Assembly: GCA_003221695.1 (NCBI GenBank)
Contig: QHSX01000038.1
Coordinates: forward strand, 248,001 to 312,000
Direction of reading: 5' to 3'
DNA length: 64,000 nucleotides
Source: Candidatus Rokuibacteriota bacterium
GTDB lineage: Bacteria; Methylomirabilota; Methylomirabilia; Rokubacteriales; CSP1-6
Shown: positions 16,486 through 24,168 of the stretch, piece after piece
Layout: the number at the start of each line of letters is the position of its first letter
How positions within the stretch are numbered: the stretch's first letter is position 1
The notes under the pieces: generated by a model
What the model was told of the DNA's origin: nothing
Database searches by the model: none
What the model saw: the letters and a program-made list of their open reading frames with translations, nothing else
Made by a program: the position numbers and the translations under genes

Positions 16486-16674
16486 ATGATTAGCACGGTG
16501 GTTCGATCCCTTTCGCGAGTCCCGATCCCGCTCCGGAGCCTCGCCGTCTGCGTGGCGTGCGAGGAGTGCTTCGAGCTGGGAGAGACGACGTGCCCGTCGT
16601 GCGGCGGTGATGAGTATGTGCCGCTCCTGCATCTGCTCGAGGGGCGGATTCTGAACCTGACGGGTCGTAACTAA
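16486..16674 (+). CDS. Small zinc-ribbon protein
   Basis: A 62-residue protein with two Cys pairs, 'CVACEECFE' and 'CPSCGGDEY', spaced like a treble-clef or zinc-ribbon. A basic N-terminus ('MISTVVRSLSRVPIPLRS') and a hydrophobic C-terminal helix surround them. AGGAGG nine bases before the ATG at 16486 decides this start over an upstream in-frame ATG. Its stop directly abuts the mlaC-like ATG, so the two are translated from one message. The function is unknown; a structural Zn site is likely. Confidence 0.7.
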   Translation: MISTVVRSLSRVPIPLRSLAVCVACEECFELGETTCPSCGGDEYVPLLHLLEGRILNLTGRN

Positions 16675-17271
16675 ATGCGCCTGCAGCGCAGCGTGATTGC
16701 CGTCGCGGCCCTCTGGCTCGGCGCGGTGCTGGCGGCACCAGCGTGGGCCGGTCAGCCCGCCGACCAGCTCTCCGCGAGCATCGACCGCATCATCAAGATC
16801 CTGAACGACCCCGAGCTCAAGCGGCCGGCGAAAGCGAAGCAGCGGCAAGCGGCGGTCCGGCGCATGGCCAGCGAGGTCTTCGACTTCGAGGAGTTCGCGC
16901 GCAGGAGCCTCGGGCGTCACTGGGACGCGCGCACTCCCGCCGAGCAGGCCGAGTTCGTCCAGCTCTTTCGTCTTCTGCTCGAGCGCGTGCTCACGGGCAA
17001 GCTCGATCTCTACGACGGCGAGAAGATCGTGGTCGTCGGCGACGTCATCGACGGCGTTCGCGGCGACGAGGCCACGGTGAAGATGCTGGTCGGCGCCAAG
17101 CAGGGAGCGGTTCCCTTAGACTTCTGGATGGTCCAGCGGGGCAGCCACTGGCGCGCGTGCGACATCGTGATCGGCGGCGTGAGCCTCGTACGGAATTACC
17201 GCGCCCAGTTCGACAAGGTCATCAAGCGCACCTCCTACCAGCAGCTGGTGAAACAGGTCAGAGAGAAGTAG
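16675..17271 (+). CDS. MlaC/Ttg2D family phospholipid-binding protein
   Basis: A 198-residue periplasmic protein. A signal peptide (residues 1-25, ending 'APAWAG') precedes an MlaC-like domain: 'RRMASEVFDFEEFARRSLGRHW' (~62-84), 'AEFVQLFRLLLERVLTGKL' (~95-113), 'VPLDFWMVQRGSHWRACDIVIGGVSLVRNYRAQF' (split across ~145-180) and 'YQQLVKQVREK' at the end. MlaC-type proteins shuttle phospholipids between membranes, and some paralogues serve hopanoid transport (HpnM). No mlaEFD genes are beside it, so it is an orphan member. The ATG at 16675 follows the zinc-ribbon stop with no gap. Confidence 0.9.
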   Translation: MRLQRSVIAVAALWLGAVLAAPAWAGQPADQLSASIDRIIKILNDPELKRPAKAKQRQAAVRRMASEVFDFEEFARRSLGRHWDARTPAEQAEFVQLFRLLLERVLTGKLDLYDGEKIVVVGDVIDGVRGDEATVKMLVGAKQGAVPLDFWMVQRGSHWRACDIVIGGVSLVRNYRAQFDKVIKRTSYQQLVKQVREK

Positions 17272-17280
17272 AATCCCTGC

Positions 17281-17778
17281 GTGTGGCAGGGAAGCGTCGT
17301 CTCGCTCCACATCGCCCCCAAAGCTTCTGTGCCGATGGAATCCGTGGGATCCGTGCGTGCGGTGCCCGGGCTCGGCCTCGAGGGTGACCGCTACTTCCTT
17401 GGCACCGGCACCTATTCGCCGAAGCCGAGCCACGGCAACCGGGAGGTGACGCTCATCGAGACGGAGACGGTCGCGGCACTCTTCGATGGGGTGCAGAACG
17501 CGGAGGGTCACCGGCTCGGCATCAAGCTCTCCCCGGCCGAGACCCGTCGCAACATCGCGACGTCCGGTGTCCCGCTCAACCACCTGGTCGATCGCGAGTT
17601 CTGGGTGGGGCCGGTGCTCCTGGTCGGCACGCGGCTATGCGAGCCCTGCAAGCACCTCGAGGACCTCACGCACAAGGGCGTCCTGGCGGCCCTCATCCAC
17701 CGCGGCGGGCTGCGTGCCCGGATCCTCACCGAAGGCGTGATCCGCGTGGGAGACCCGATCCGCCCCAAGACCGCCTGA
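17281..17778 (+). CDS. MOSC-domain protein
   Basis: A 165-residue single-domain MOSC protein. Landmarks are 'VPGLGLEGDRYF' (~28-39), 'REVTLIETETVAAL' (~54-67), 'RRNIATSGVPLNHLV' (~88-102), and the conserved cysteine region 'GTRLCEPCKHLE' (~117-128), whose first Cys is the likely active-site/sulfur-carrying residue. MOSC domains act in molybdenum-cofactor sulfuration or reduce N-hydroxylated substrates. Given the molybdenum hydroxylase at 52-56 kb, a cofactor-related role is possible but distant. The start is a GTG at 17281, 9 bp after the mlaC stop. Confidence 0.9.
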   Translation: MWQGSVVSLHIAPKASVPMESVGSVRAVPGLGLEGDRYFLGTGTYSPKPSHGNREVTLIETETVAALFDGVQNAEGHRLGIKLSPAETRRNIATSGVPLNHLVDREFWVGPVLLVGTRLCEPCKHLEDLTHKGVLAALIHRGGLRARILTEGVIRVGDPIRPKTA

Positions 17779-17790
17779 CCGGAGCGCGCT

Positions 17791-18894
17791 CTACGGGGCT
17801 CGGTAGCTGATCCGGTAGATCGTGTCGTCCGTCGAGAGGTAGAGCGCCCCGTCGGCGCCCATCTGGAGTCCCACCGGCCGCCCCCGTACGCTCCCGCCCT
17901 CCCGCCAGCCCGTCGCGAAGTCCTCCACGGGGCCGCTCGGCCGGCCGTCCTTGAACGGCACGCGCACCACCTTGTAGCCGGTCGGCACCGAGCGGTTCCA
18001 TGAGCCGTGGTACGCGACGAAGAGGCTGCCCCGGTAGCCCGGCGGGAACTCGCTGCCCGTGTAGAACGCGAGACCGAGGGGCGCCGAGTGCCCCTGGATC
18101 TCGATCGTCGGGAGCGTCATCTGCCGGCACCGCTCGTCGCTCCCGTTCGCGCCGCGGTCGGCGACGGCCCGGCCGCCGACCGCGAAGCAGTCGGGCCAGC
18201 CGTAGAAGCCGCCCTCCTTGACCTCCGTGATGTAGTCCGGCGGCAGGTCGTCGCCGCGCCAGTCGCGCTCGTTGACCGTCGCCCAGAGCTCACCCGTCCG
18301 CGGGTGAAACGCGAGGCCGACCGCATTTCTGAGGCCCGTCGCGAAACGCTCCTCGCCCGAGCCGTCGGCGTGGTAGCGCGTGATCGCCGCGCGGCGCGGG
18401 TCGCGCTCCCGGCAGACGTTGCACGACGAGCCCACGGAGACGTAGAGCCGGCCGTCCGGGCCGAACGCGATCGTGCGCGTCCAGTGACCGCCACCGGGTG
18501 GAAGGGTTGGCACGACCACCGCCGCGTCGCTCGCCTTGAGGGTCGCGGGGTCGTAGCGGAAGCGCTTCACGCGACCCGTCTCGGCGACGTAGAGCAGGCC
18601 GTCCTTGAACGCGAGCCCGTGGGGGAGGTCGAGGCCGTCGAGGACGGCGACGACGGAATCGGCACGGCCGTCGCGGTTCCGGTCGGGGAGCGCGACGACG
18701 CGGCCCTGATTCGGGGTCGAGACGAGCAGCGTGCCCGCGGGATCGATCGCCATGAACCGTGTCGAGCCGAAGCCCGCCGCGAATTCATCGATTCGGAACC
18801 CCTGAGGGAGCGTCAGGCGCGGCTCCTGGGCGGGTGCCGCGGCGCCCGTGACGACGAGCGCGGCGAGGAGCGCGACGGTCAGCGCCCTTGCCAT
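17791..18894 (-). CDS. Secreted sorbosone/PQQ-dependent sugar dehydrogenase-like beta-propeller
   Basis: A 367-residue protein with a signal peptide (1-23) and a six-bladed beta-propeller. Landmarks are 'LPQGFRIDEFAAGF', 'LPHGLAFKDGLLYVAETGRV', 'HWTRTIAFGPDGRLYVSVGS', a short Cys-containing loop 'CNVCRERDPRRA', 'GLRNAVGLAFHPRTGELWATVNERD', and 'GGFYGWPDCFAVGG'. This matches the GSDH family of soluble quinoprotein sugar dehydrogenases. It would oxidise a sugar-like substrate in the periplasm; PQQ use is inferred. Its start lies inside the end of the crotonase gene (16-bp overlap), suggesting co-transcription. Confidence 0.87.
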   Translation of the reverse strand: MARALTVALLAALVVTGAAAPAQEPRLTLPQGFRIDEFAAGFGSTRFMAIDPAGTLLVSTPNQGRVVALPDRNRDGRADSVVAVLDGLDLPHGLAFKDGLLYVAETGRVKRFRYDPATLKASDAAVVVPTLPPGGGHWTRTIAFGPDGRLYVSVGSSCNVCRERDPRRAAITRYHADGSGEERFATGLRNAVGLAFHPRTGELWATVNERDWRGDDLPPDYITEVKEGGFYGWPDCFAVGGRAVADRGANGSDERCRQMTLPTIEIQGHSAPLGLAFYTGSEFPPGYRGSLFVAYHGSWNRSVPTGYKVVRVPFKDGRPSGPVEDFATGWREGGSVRGRPVGLQMGADGALYLSTDDTIYRISYRAP

Positions 18895-19688
18895 CGTGGC
18901 TTGCGCTTCTCGAGGAAGGCGCGGACGCCCTCCTGGAAGTCCTGGCTCAGGTAACAGGAAAGAATGAGGTCCTCGAGACTCCCCGGGGACCGGGCGGCCA
19001 GGAGGCGGCGCGTCGCCTCCTTGGCGGCGGCCAGCGTGAGCGGCGCGTGCTCGGCGATCCCGCCGGCGAGCTCGCGGGTCCGCGCGAGGAGCGCCTGGGC
19101 CGGGTGAACCTCGTCCACGAGCCCGATCGCCTTCGCCTCCGCCGCGTCCACGAGGCGCGCCGTGAGGACGAGCTCGCGGGCGCGGACCGGACCCACCGTG
19201 GCGACGAGGAGCGCCAGGCTCGTCGGCGCCACGAAGTTGCCGAGCGTGCGCGCCACCGGCGCGCCGAAGCGCGCGTGGGGCGCGGCGAGCCGCAAGTCGC
19301 ACGCGAGCGCCATGAACAGGCCGCCGCCGACCGCGTCGCCCTGAACCATCGCGAGCGTCGGCTTGGTCATCCCGGCGATCCGGGAGAGGACGCGGCTGAC
19401 GCGGGCCTCGTACCCGAGCGCGTCCTCCCGCGTCTTGAAGGTGAGGAACTGGCGGATGTCGGTGCCGCTCGCGAACGCCCGCTCGCCCGCCCCCCGCAGC
19501 ACGACGACGCGCACCCCGGGGTCGCGGTCGAAGCGCTCGCAGGCGTCGTGGAGCGCCTCGTACATGTCGAAGGTCATCGCGTTGCGCGCCTCAGGGCGGT
19601 TGAAGGTGACGACGGCGACGGGGCCGTCCTGCTCGAGAAGGAGGTCGGCCCCGGCGGTCGCGCCCGGAGCCTGGCGGCGCTCGTCCAT
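18879..19688 (-). CDS. Enoyl-CoA hydratase/isomerase (crotonase) family protein
   Basis: A 269-residue crotonase. The first oxyanion loop is 'RAFASGTDIRQFL' and the second is 'MVQGDAVGGGLFMALACDLRLA' (~105-126), followed by 'FGAPVARTLGNFVAPTSLALL'. The usual catalytic Glu at the second position is not obvious, so it may be a hydratase with altered chemistry or another crotonase reaction on a CoA thioester. I chose the ATG at 19688 rather than an upstream one at 19724, because the core begins with 'LLLEQDGPVAVVTFNRPEA' soon after. It precedes the propeller gene. Confidence 0.87.
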   Translation of the reverse strand: MDERRQAPGATAGADLLLEQDGPVAVVTFNRPEARNAMTFDMYEALHDACERFDRDPGVRVVVLRGAGERAFASGTDIRQFLTFKTREDALGYEARVSRVLSRIAGMTKPTLAMVQGDAVGGGLFMALACDLRLAAPHARFGAPVARTLGNFVAPTSLALLVATVGPVRARELVLTARLVDAAEAKAIGLVDEVHPAQALLARTRELAGGIAEHAPLTLAAAKEATRRLLAARSPGSLEDLILSCYLSQDFQEGVRAFLEKRKPRWQGR

Positions 19689-19974
19689 GGCGCGAAGCTT
19701 ACCCTCCGGCCCCGGGCCGAACAAGGGCGGCCGGACCGCCGGCGTGGATCTTTCGTTGACTTCGCTTCGAAGGTGCCGTTACATTTCTCCGTAATGCGAC
19801 TCCGTCGTCCGCGATTCCGACGCTGACGGTGGACGCCACGTCGCTGGTCGCTACCGACCGCGCCGACGCCCACACTCACACTGCTCTCCTCTCCAGGCTC
19901 CGAGTCCTCGCCACGGTCCCGGTCGAGACATCACCCAAGCGCGCGCGGCGCGCGCGCTCGAACGAGGGAGGCGA

Positions 19975-20769
19975 ATGCTCCACTTCACGATAGACGGCTT
20001 CCAGGGGTTCCGCTCGCGCTTCGACCACGTCCCGCTGATCCAGGAGGTGCTCGAGGAGGTCCCGACCCAGCTCGGGCTCAGGCCCGTGATGCCGGCGTTC
20101 GTCCTCCCCTACTACAACGGGGTCGTGCCTGAGGACTGTGGGGTCAGCGCGTTCGTCTTCCTGGCGGGCGGTCACTTCACGCTCCACACCTTCTCGTTCC
20201 GGGAGGCGTACTTCGCCGACCTCGTGGCGCCGGGGCCCTTCGACGCCGGGCGCCTCCGGGGCGTCCTCGAGGCGGTCTTCCCGTGCGCGATCACGGCGAT
20301 CCAGACGGTGGACCGCCAGGACCTCAAGGACACCGAGCCGGACATGGACGCCGACTTCGGGCCCCACCTCTTCCTCAACATCGACGCCTACCAGGGGCCG
20401 CAGAGCATGGACACGCTCTTCGCGCTCTTCGACCGGCTGCCACGCTCGATCGGCATGACGCCGATCATGCGCCCCTACGTGATCCGCGACCGCGCCGCCG
20501 ACGGGCGCGGGGTTCTCTCCGCCATGACGATGATCGCGGAGAGCCACGTGAGCCTCCACGTCTTTCCCGACGAAGAGCGCGCCTACTTCGACATCTTCTC
20601 GTGCCGCTTCTTCGACCGGGACCGCGTCGTCCCCCAGCTCAAGGCGTGCTTCCCGGGCGGCACCGTCCAGGAGGCGCTGATCGCCCGGGGGAGCCGGTAC
20701 CGATTCCTGCGCACCGAGCGCGAGCGCGAGCACGCCAAGTCGCGCGCGTGGCTCCACCCGGAGGGGTGA
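19975..20769 (+). CDS. Duplicated S-adenosylmethionine decarboxylase (SpeD)-like pyruvoyl enzyme
   Basis: A 264-residue protein made of two SpeD-type alpha/beta halves. The C-terminal half keeps every catalytic residue in 'LSAMTMIAESHVSLHVFPDE' and 'FDIFSC': Ser182, the Glu189-Ser190 self-cleavage/pyruvoyl site, His195 and Cys210 (equivalent to Thermotoga Ser55, Glu62-Ser63, His68, Cys83). The N-terminal half has 'SAFVFLAGGHFTLH', with Gly65-Gly66 in place of Glu-Ser and no Cys, so it cannot self-process. Bacterial SpeD is normally a single half of ~120-140 residues. The adjacent DHS-like gene begins 5 bp after the stop. The reaction is likely decarboxylation of AdoMet or, if neofunctionalised, of arginine or ornithine. 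Confidence 0.85.
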   Translation: MLHFTIDGFQGFRSRFDHVPLIQEVLEEVPTQLGLRPVMPAFVLPYYNGVVPEDCGVSAFVFLAGGHFTLHTFSFREAYFADLVAPGPFDAGRLRGVLEAVFPCAITAIQTVDRQDLKDTEPDMDADFGPHLFLNIDAYQGPQSMDTLFALFDRLPRSIGMTPIMRPYVIRDRAADGRGVLSAMTMIAESHVSLHVFPDEERAYFDIFSCRFFDRDRVVPQLKACFPGGTVQEALIARGSRYRFLRTEREREHAKSRAWLHPEG

Positions 20770-20774
20770 CACCC

Positions 20775-21848
20775 ATGTCCCAACGCGCCAGATACGACGA
20801 TCCCCGCCTCGCCCGCGAGCCGATGACCCTGGTCGAGGACGGCCCGCGCTCCGTCCTCGCCCTGCTCACCCGGATGCGCGCCTCCGCCTTCCAGGGACGC
20901 CAGCTCGGGGAAGCGTTCGAGACGTGGAAGCGTATGATCGAGGGACCGAGCCTCATCTGCCTGGGCTACGCGGCGTCGCTGTCGAGCGCGGGGCTCTGGC
21001 CGCTCGTGACGTGGCTCATCGAGCGCGGGTACGTCGACGTCCTCGCCTCGACCTCGGCCAACATCACCGAAGACCTCCTCGAGCAACTGGACGGCAACCG
21101 CCTCTACCGCGTCAGCGCGGAGGACGTCGACGACGCGGATCTGTGGAGGGCGGGCTACTACCGCTTCTACGATCACATCGTCTCCAAGGCCCGGTACGAC
21201 GAGCTGGAGACGCGCGTGCTGAGCGCGTTCATCGACGACCTGGCCGAGCGCTGGCGGAAGCCGGCGATCCCGACGGTGCGGCTCCTCCACGAGCTGGGCC
21301 TCTGGCTCGAGGAGAAAGGATTCCGGCGCTCGATCCTCGCGACGGCCGCGCGCCGCCAGGTCCCGGTGTTCTCCTGCGGGCTGCCCGACGGGCCGATCGG
21401 CGAGGCGTACGACAAGGCCACCCGCGCCGAGCAGGCCCCGATCGTCGACTTCTTCCGCGACTACAAGATCGCCACGGACGTCATGGACGCGGCGATCACC
21501 GGAGGCCGCGGGACCTCGGTGATCTTCCTCGGCGGCGGCGTGCCCAAGGACTTTCTCCAGATCACGGCGACGAGCGTCTCGTCGCGACACGGCAATGCGG
21601 AGGCCAAGCCCCACGTCGCCGCGATCCAGATCACCACGGACAACACCGTCTACGGCGGCCTGGGCGGCGCCGCGCTCGCCACCGAGTGCATCTCGTGGGG
21701 CAAGGAGGCGAAGGGCGGCCCGAATGTCATGTGCTTCGCGGACGTGACGATCGCGCTACCGCTGATCTGCCAGGGGCTCCTCGAGCACTTCGGTCCGACT
21801 CACCGGCGCCGGGAACCGCGGCCGCTCAACCTCGCGGAGGTCTTCTAG
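20775..21848 (+). CDS. Deoxyhypusine synthase-like (probable homospermidine-type) aminobutyltransferase
   Basis: A 357-residue DHS-family protein. Motifs matching eukaryotic DHS are 'ASTSANITEDLLEQL' (~91-105), 'VFSCGLPDGPIGEAY' (~198-212), 'FLGGGVPKDFLQ' (~251-262), 'CISWGKEAK' with the catalytic Lys310, and 'ADVTIALPLICQGLL' (~322-336). The eukaryotic His-His pair after GGGVxK is replaced by Asp-Phe. Bacteria lack eIF5A, and such DHS-like enzymes instead make homospermidine or related polyamines by NAD-dependent aminobutyl transfer. It forms a two-gene unit with the SpeD-like gene. The substrate is inferred, not seen. Confidence 0.88.
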   Translation: MSQRARYDDPRLAREPMTLVEDGPRSVLALLTRMRASAFQGRQLGEAFETWKRMIEGPSLICLGYAASLSSAGLWPLVTWLIERGYVDVLASTSANITEDLLEQLDGNRLYRVSAEDVDDADLWRAGYYRFYDHIVSKARYDELETRVLSAFIDDLAERWRKPAIPTVRLLHELGLWLEEKGFRRSILATAARRQVPVFSCGLPDGPIGEAYDKATRAEQAPIVDFFRDYKIATDVMDAAITGGRGTSVIFLGGGVPKDFLQITATSVSSRHGNAEAKPHVAAIQITTDNTVYGGLGGAALATECISWGKEAKGGPNVMCFADVTIALPLICQGLLEHFGPTHRRREPRPLNLAEVF

Positions 21849-21862
21849 CGCGCCAGGGACCC

Positions 21863-22105
21863 ATGGATCGTCTGACGCTGTTCGGTCTCTGCGCGGTGAC
21901 CGCCATGCTCATTTGCTATGCGCTCGAGGATCGTAGCCGCTGGTTTGTCCTGGCCTTCGCGGCCGCGTGCGCCCTGGGCTCGGCGTACGGCTTCCTTCAG
22001 GGCGCTTGGCCTTTCGGCGTGATCGAGGCGATCTGGTCCGGTGTCGCCGTCCGCCGCTGGTCCACCCGGGTCGAACCGAGACCCGAGCAGGGCCCGGCTC
22101 GTTGA
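21863..22105 (+). CDS. Small two-helix membrane protein
   Basis: An 80-residue protein with two predicted helices ('LTLFGLCAVTAMLICYALED' and 'WFVLAFAAACALGSAYGFLQ'), a conserved-looking 'GAWPFGVIEAIWSGVAVRRW' segment, and a basic, Pro-containing tail. Short proteins with this layout recur in soil bacteria as conserved hypotheticals. It starts 14 bp after the DHS-like stop and could be part of that unit. The function is unknown. Confidence 0.7.
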   Translation: MDRLTLFGLCAVTAMLICYALEDRSRWFVLAFAAACALGSAYGFLQGAWPFGVIEAIWSGVAVRRWSTRVEPRPEQGPAR

Positions 22106-22139
22106 CTTACGAGACGTCGATCGATAGGATTCTCGTAAG
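22106..22139. promoter_or_regulatory. Perfect 9-bp palindromic operator upstream of a vapBC-type pair
   Basis: CTTACGAGA (22106-22114) and TCTCGTAAG (22131-22139) are exact inverted repeats with a 16-bp spacer, ending 3 bp before the antitoxin ATG. Centre-to-centre spacing is 25 bp. The position and symmetry are typical of an autoregulatory operator bound by an AbrB-type antitoxin or the TA complex. Confidence 0.6.
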
Positions 22140-22142
22140 ACG

Positions 22143-22352
22143 ATGGAGACCGTAACCCTCTCGAGCAAGTATCAGCTCGTCCTTCCCCGTCGGGCGCGCG
22201 AGCGACTGCGCCTGCGGCCCGGCATGAAGTTCACGGTCCTCGACAAGGGGGACGTCATCGTCCTCGTCCGGGAGCGGCCCATGCGCGCCTACCGCGGCGT
22301 CGCCCGGGGCGTCAACCCTCGTGGCTTGCGCGAGAAGAAGGACCGCGTCTGA
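22143..22352 (+). CDS. AbrB/MazE-type (SpoVT-fold) antitoxin
   Basis: A 69-residue swapped-hairpin AbrB-type DNA-binding protein. 'VTLSSKYQLVLPRRARERLRLRPGMKFTVLD' (split across residues ~4-34) is the usual fold, with a basic C-terminal tail that would bind the toxin. It lies 4 bp ahead of, and overlaps, the PIN toxin gene (TGA within CTGA). It should neutralise the toxin and repress the operon through the palindrome just upstream. Confidence 0.88.
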   Translation: METVTLSSKYQLVLPRRARERLRLRPGMKFTVLDKGDVIVLVRERPMRAYRGVARGVNPRGLREKKDRV

Positions 22353-22717
22353 TCCTCGTCGACTCGAGCGGTTGGATCGAGTATCTCGCGAACCGCCCGC
22401 TCGCCAAGCGCTTCGCACCGTATCTCGAAGGCCAGGAACCGTTGCTCGTCTCGGCGATCGAGGTCTACGAAGTCTACAAGGTGATCCGGCGGGACATCTC
22501 GGAGGAGCGTGCGCTCGAAGCCGTCTCGGCGCTGCGCCGCGCCGCGATCGCGCCTGTCGACGAATCCCTGGCGCTCGAAGCGGCGGACGTTTCGCTTGCC
22601 CACGGGCTGGCGATGGCGGACTCGCTCGTGTATGCGACGGCGCGACGACACGGCGCCAGGCTCATCACGGCAGGCGAGGACTTTGAGGGTCTGCCGGAGA
22701 CGCTCGTCGTCCGATAG
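22349..22717 (+). CDS. PIN-domain ribonuclease toxin (VapC-like), CTG start
   Basis: A 122-residue PIN-domain protein. The four acidic active-site residues are visible: Asp5 in 'ILVDSSGWIE', a Glu in 'SAIEVYEVYK', an Asp in 'GLAMADSLVYA' and an Asp in 'ITAGEDFEGL'. It would cleave RNA when released from the antitoxin. The family's N-terminus 'M-ILVDSS' falls on a CTG (22349) overlapping the antitoxin stop, and no ATG, GTG or TTG lies in frame near it. An internal canonical start at 22442 would delete the first catalytic Asp. So the start is either a rare CTG or a mutated ATG of the usual ATGA overlap. Confidence 0.8.
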   Translation: MILVDSSGWIEYLANRPLAKRFAPYLEGQEPLLVSAIEVYEVYKVIRRDISEERALEAVSALRRAAIAPVDESLALEAADVSLAHGLAMADSLVYATARRHGARLITAGEDFEGLPETLVVR

Positions 22718-22729
22718 GCTTGGAGAGCG

Positions 22730-23155
22730 ATGCGAAGCCCCCTGCGCCCCCTGCCCGCCGTCGTCGCGCGCTGGATGGCGACGGCGCGCCTCCTGCGCTG
22801 GCTCGACGCCCTCGTCGCCTGGCTCGTCGTGTGGGGCGGCGCCGTGACGGTCCTCCCGCGCGCGTCCAGCGAATCGCTCGCCGCCCTGTCGGCGCTCGTC
22901 GTCACGCTTGGAGCGCTCGTGATGCCGCTGCGGGTGCGCTGCCGGCCCGTGAGCGGCGTGATCGGGCTCGCCGTGAGCGCGCGGCTCGCCCCCGGCGCCG
23001 AGGCGTGGTACGTACGTCCGGGCGACGCCGAGCGCGTCGTGGTGACCGCCCGTCATCGGACGCGCGTGGTGATCGCGCGCCTCGACGGGGCGGGCGCCGA
23101 AGGGCTCAGCGTCCGCCGCACGCGCGTCCTGCTCGTGCCGGCCGACGCCGTCTGA
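22730..23155 (+). CDS. Hypothetical membrane protein
   Basis: A 141-residue protein with two predicted membrane segments ('LVAWLVVWGGAVTVL' and 'ALSALVVTLGALVMPL') followed by a small soluble domain. I preferred it over an overlapping Arg-rich frame (22720-23277) because of its hydrophobic segments and its tight fit before the convergent patatin gene, with stops directly adjacent (23155/23156). No family is recognised. Confidence 0.55.
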   Translation: MRSPLRPLPAVVARWMATARLLRWLDALVAWLVVWGGAVTVLPRASSESLAALSALVVTLGALVMPLRVRCRPVSGVIGLAVSARLAPGAEAWYVRPGDAERVVVTARHRTRVVIARLDGAGAEGLSVRRTRVLLVPADAV

Positions 23156-24118
23156 TCAGCCACGCGCCCAGGCTGCGAGACACGCCGCGGCGTCGGCGGC
23201 TCCCAGTTCGAGCAGGCGCGCGATCGTGTCTCCATCGAACTCGAGCGGCCGCACGCGCAGCGGCGCCGACGGCGTGAGGAGCTGTACGTCGACCGCCGGG
23301 TACTTGAGTCGGGCCAGCTCCGTGTCACGGCGGATCTGATGAATCATCGCCAGCTCGAACGCCTCTTCGAGCGCGCGTCGGAGCCTCGAGGGCCGGGCGC
23401 CCTGCTCGTCCGGCGCGTAGCTCATGAGGACCAGCGCACGCCTCACTGACGGGTCGGCCTCGAGCGCCTCGAGCACGGGCGCCCGGCTGGCGAGCCCACC
23501 GTCGACGAGGAGCGTGCCCTCGACGTCGACCGGTGGGAACGCGCCGGGGACCGCGGTGGCCGCCATGAGGGCGTCGACGCTGACCGTCCGATTGTCGAAC
23601 AGCCGCGTCTGCCGCCGGGCGAGATCGGATGTGATGACGAGCAGACGGGTGGACGAGGCGCGGATGCGGTCGAGGTCGATCGACGCCGCGACCAGCTCTC
23701 GCAGGGGCCGAGGGTCGAAGACGGAGCCGGCGGCGTCGAGGGCGGGGAGCGTGAGCCAACCGGGGAGGAGCCCGGCGAAGAAGACGGACGGCCGAAGGGT
23801 GTAGACCTGCTCGCGTCTCAGTGTACGCCACAGCGCGTCGAGTCGGTCGACCCGCCCTTCGGCGAGCAACACCGCGTTCAGCGCGCCGGCCGAAGAGCCG
23901 GCGACAAGCCTCGGGGCGAGCCCGCGCCGGACCAGCGTCGCGGCCACACCCGCCTCCCAGGCGCCCTTGACGCCGCCGCCCGACAGGACGAGGGTCGTCG
24001 GGGCGTCGAGGGCGGCCGACCGCGTGCAGGTCGCCGCGGCGAGGGACGGGCGCGCGAGGGCGCCCAGCGCGATCAGGACGAGCACCACGTTTGTGCCGGC
24101 GGGGCGTGGGTGTCTCAC
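23156..24118 (-). CDS. Patatin-like phospholipase, secreted
   Basis: A 320-residue protein with an N-terminal signal-type segment (1-28). Patatin catalytic motifs are complete: the oxyanion loop 'LSGGGVKGAWEAG' (~43-56), the nucleophile Ser in 'LVAGSSAGALNA' (GxSxG, ~75), and the catalytic Asp in 'LLVDGGLASRAP' (DGG, ~205). It hydrolyses acyl esters of lipids. The start is a GTG at 24118. It is followed in opposite orientation by the small membrane protein and preceded on the same strand by the RNB gene. Confidence 0.9.
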   Translation of the reverse strand: MRHPRPAGTNVVLVLIALGALARPSLAAATCTRSAALDAPTTLVLSGGGVKGAWEAGVAATLVRRGLAPRLVAGSSAGALNAVLLAEGRVDRLDALWRTLRREQVYTLRPSVFFAGLLPGWLTLPALDAAGSVFDPRPLRELVAASIDLDRIRASSTRLLVITSDLARRQTRLFDNRTVSVDALMAATAVPGAFPPVDVEGTLLVDGGLASRAPVLEALEADPSVRRALVLMSYAPDEQGARPSRLRRALEEAFELAMIHQIRRDTELARLKYPAVDVQLLTPSAPLRVRPLEFDGDTIARLLELGAADAAACLAAWARG

Positions 24119-24168
24119 CGGTGCCTCCTTCGATCGACCGACGGGCGTCGCGCCCGGGCGATCGCGCA

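Noticed and set aside
19689-19974. The 286-bp gap between the crotonase and SpeD-like genes
   Set aside because: It must contain divergent promoters, but no clear box, riboswitch or small gene could be identified.
22720-23277. A 185-residue Arg-rich ORF overlapping the small membrane protein gene
   Set aside because: Extremely Arg-rich with no hydrophobic or catalytic pattern; the alternative frame (22730-23155) has two membrane segments and ends directly against the next stop.
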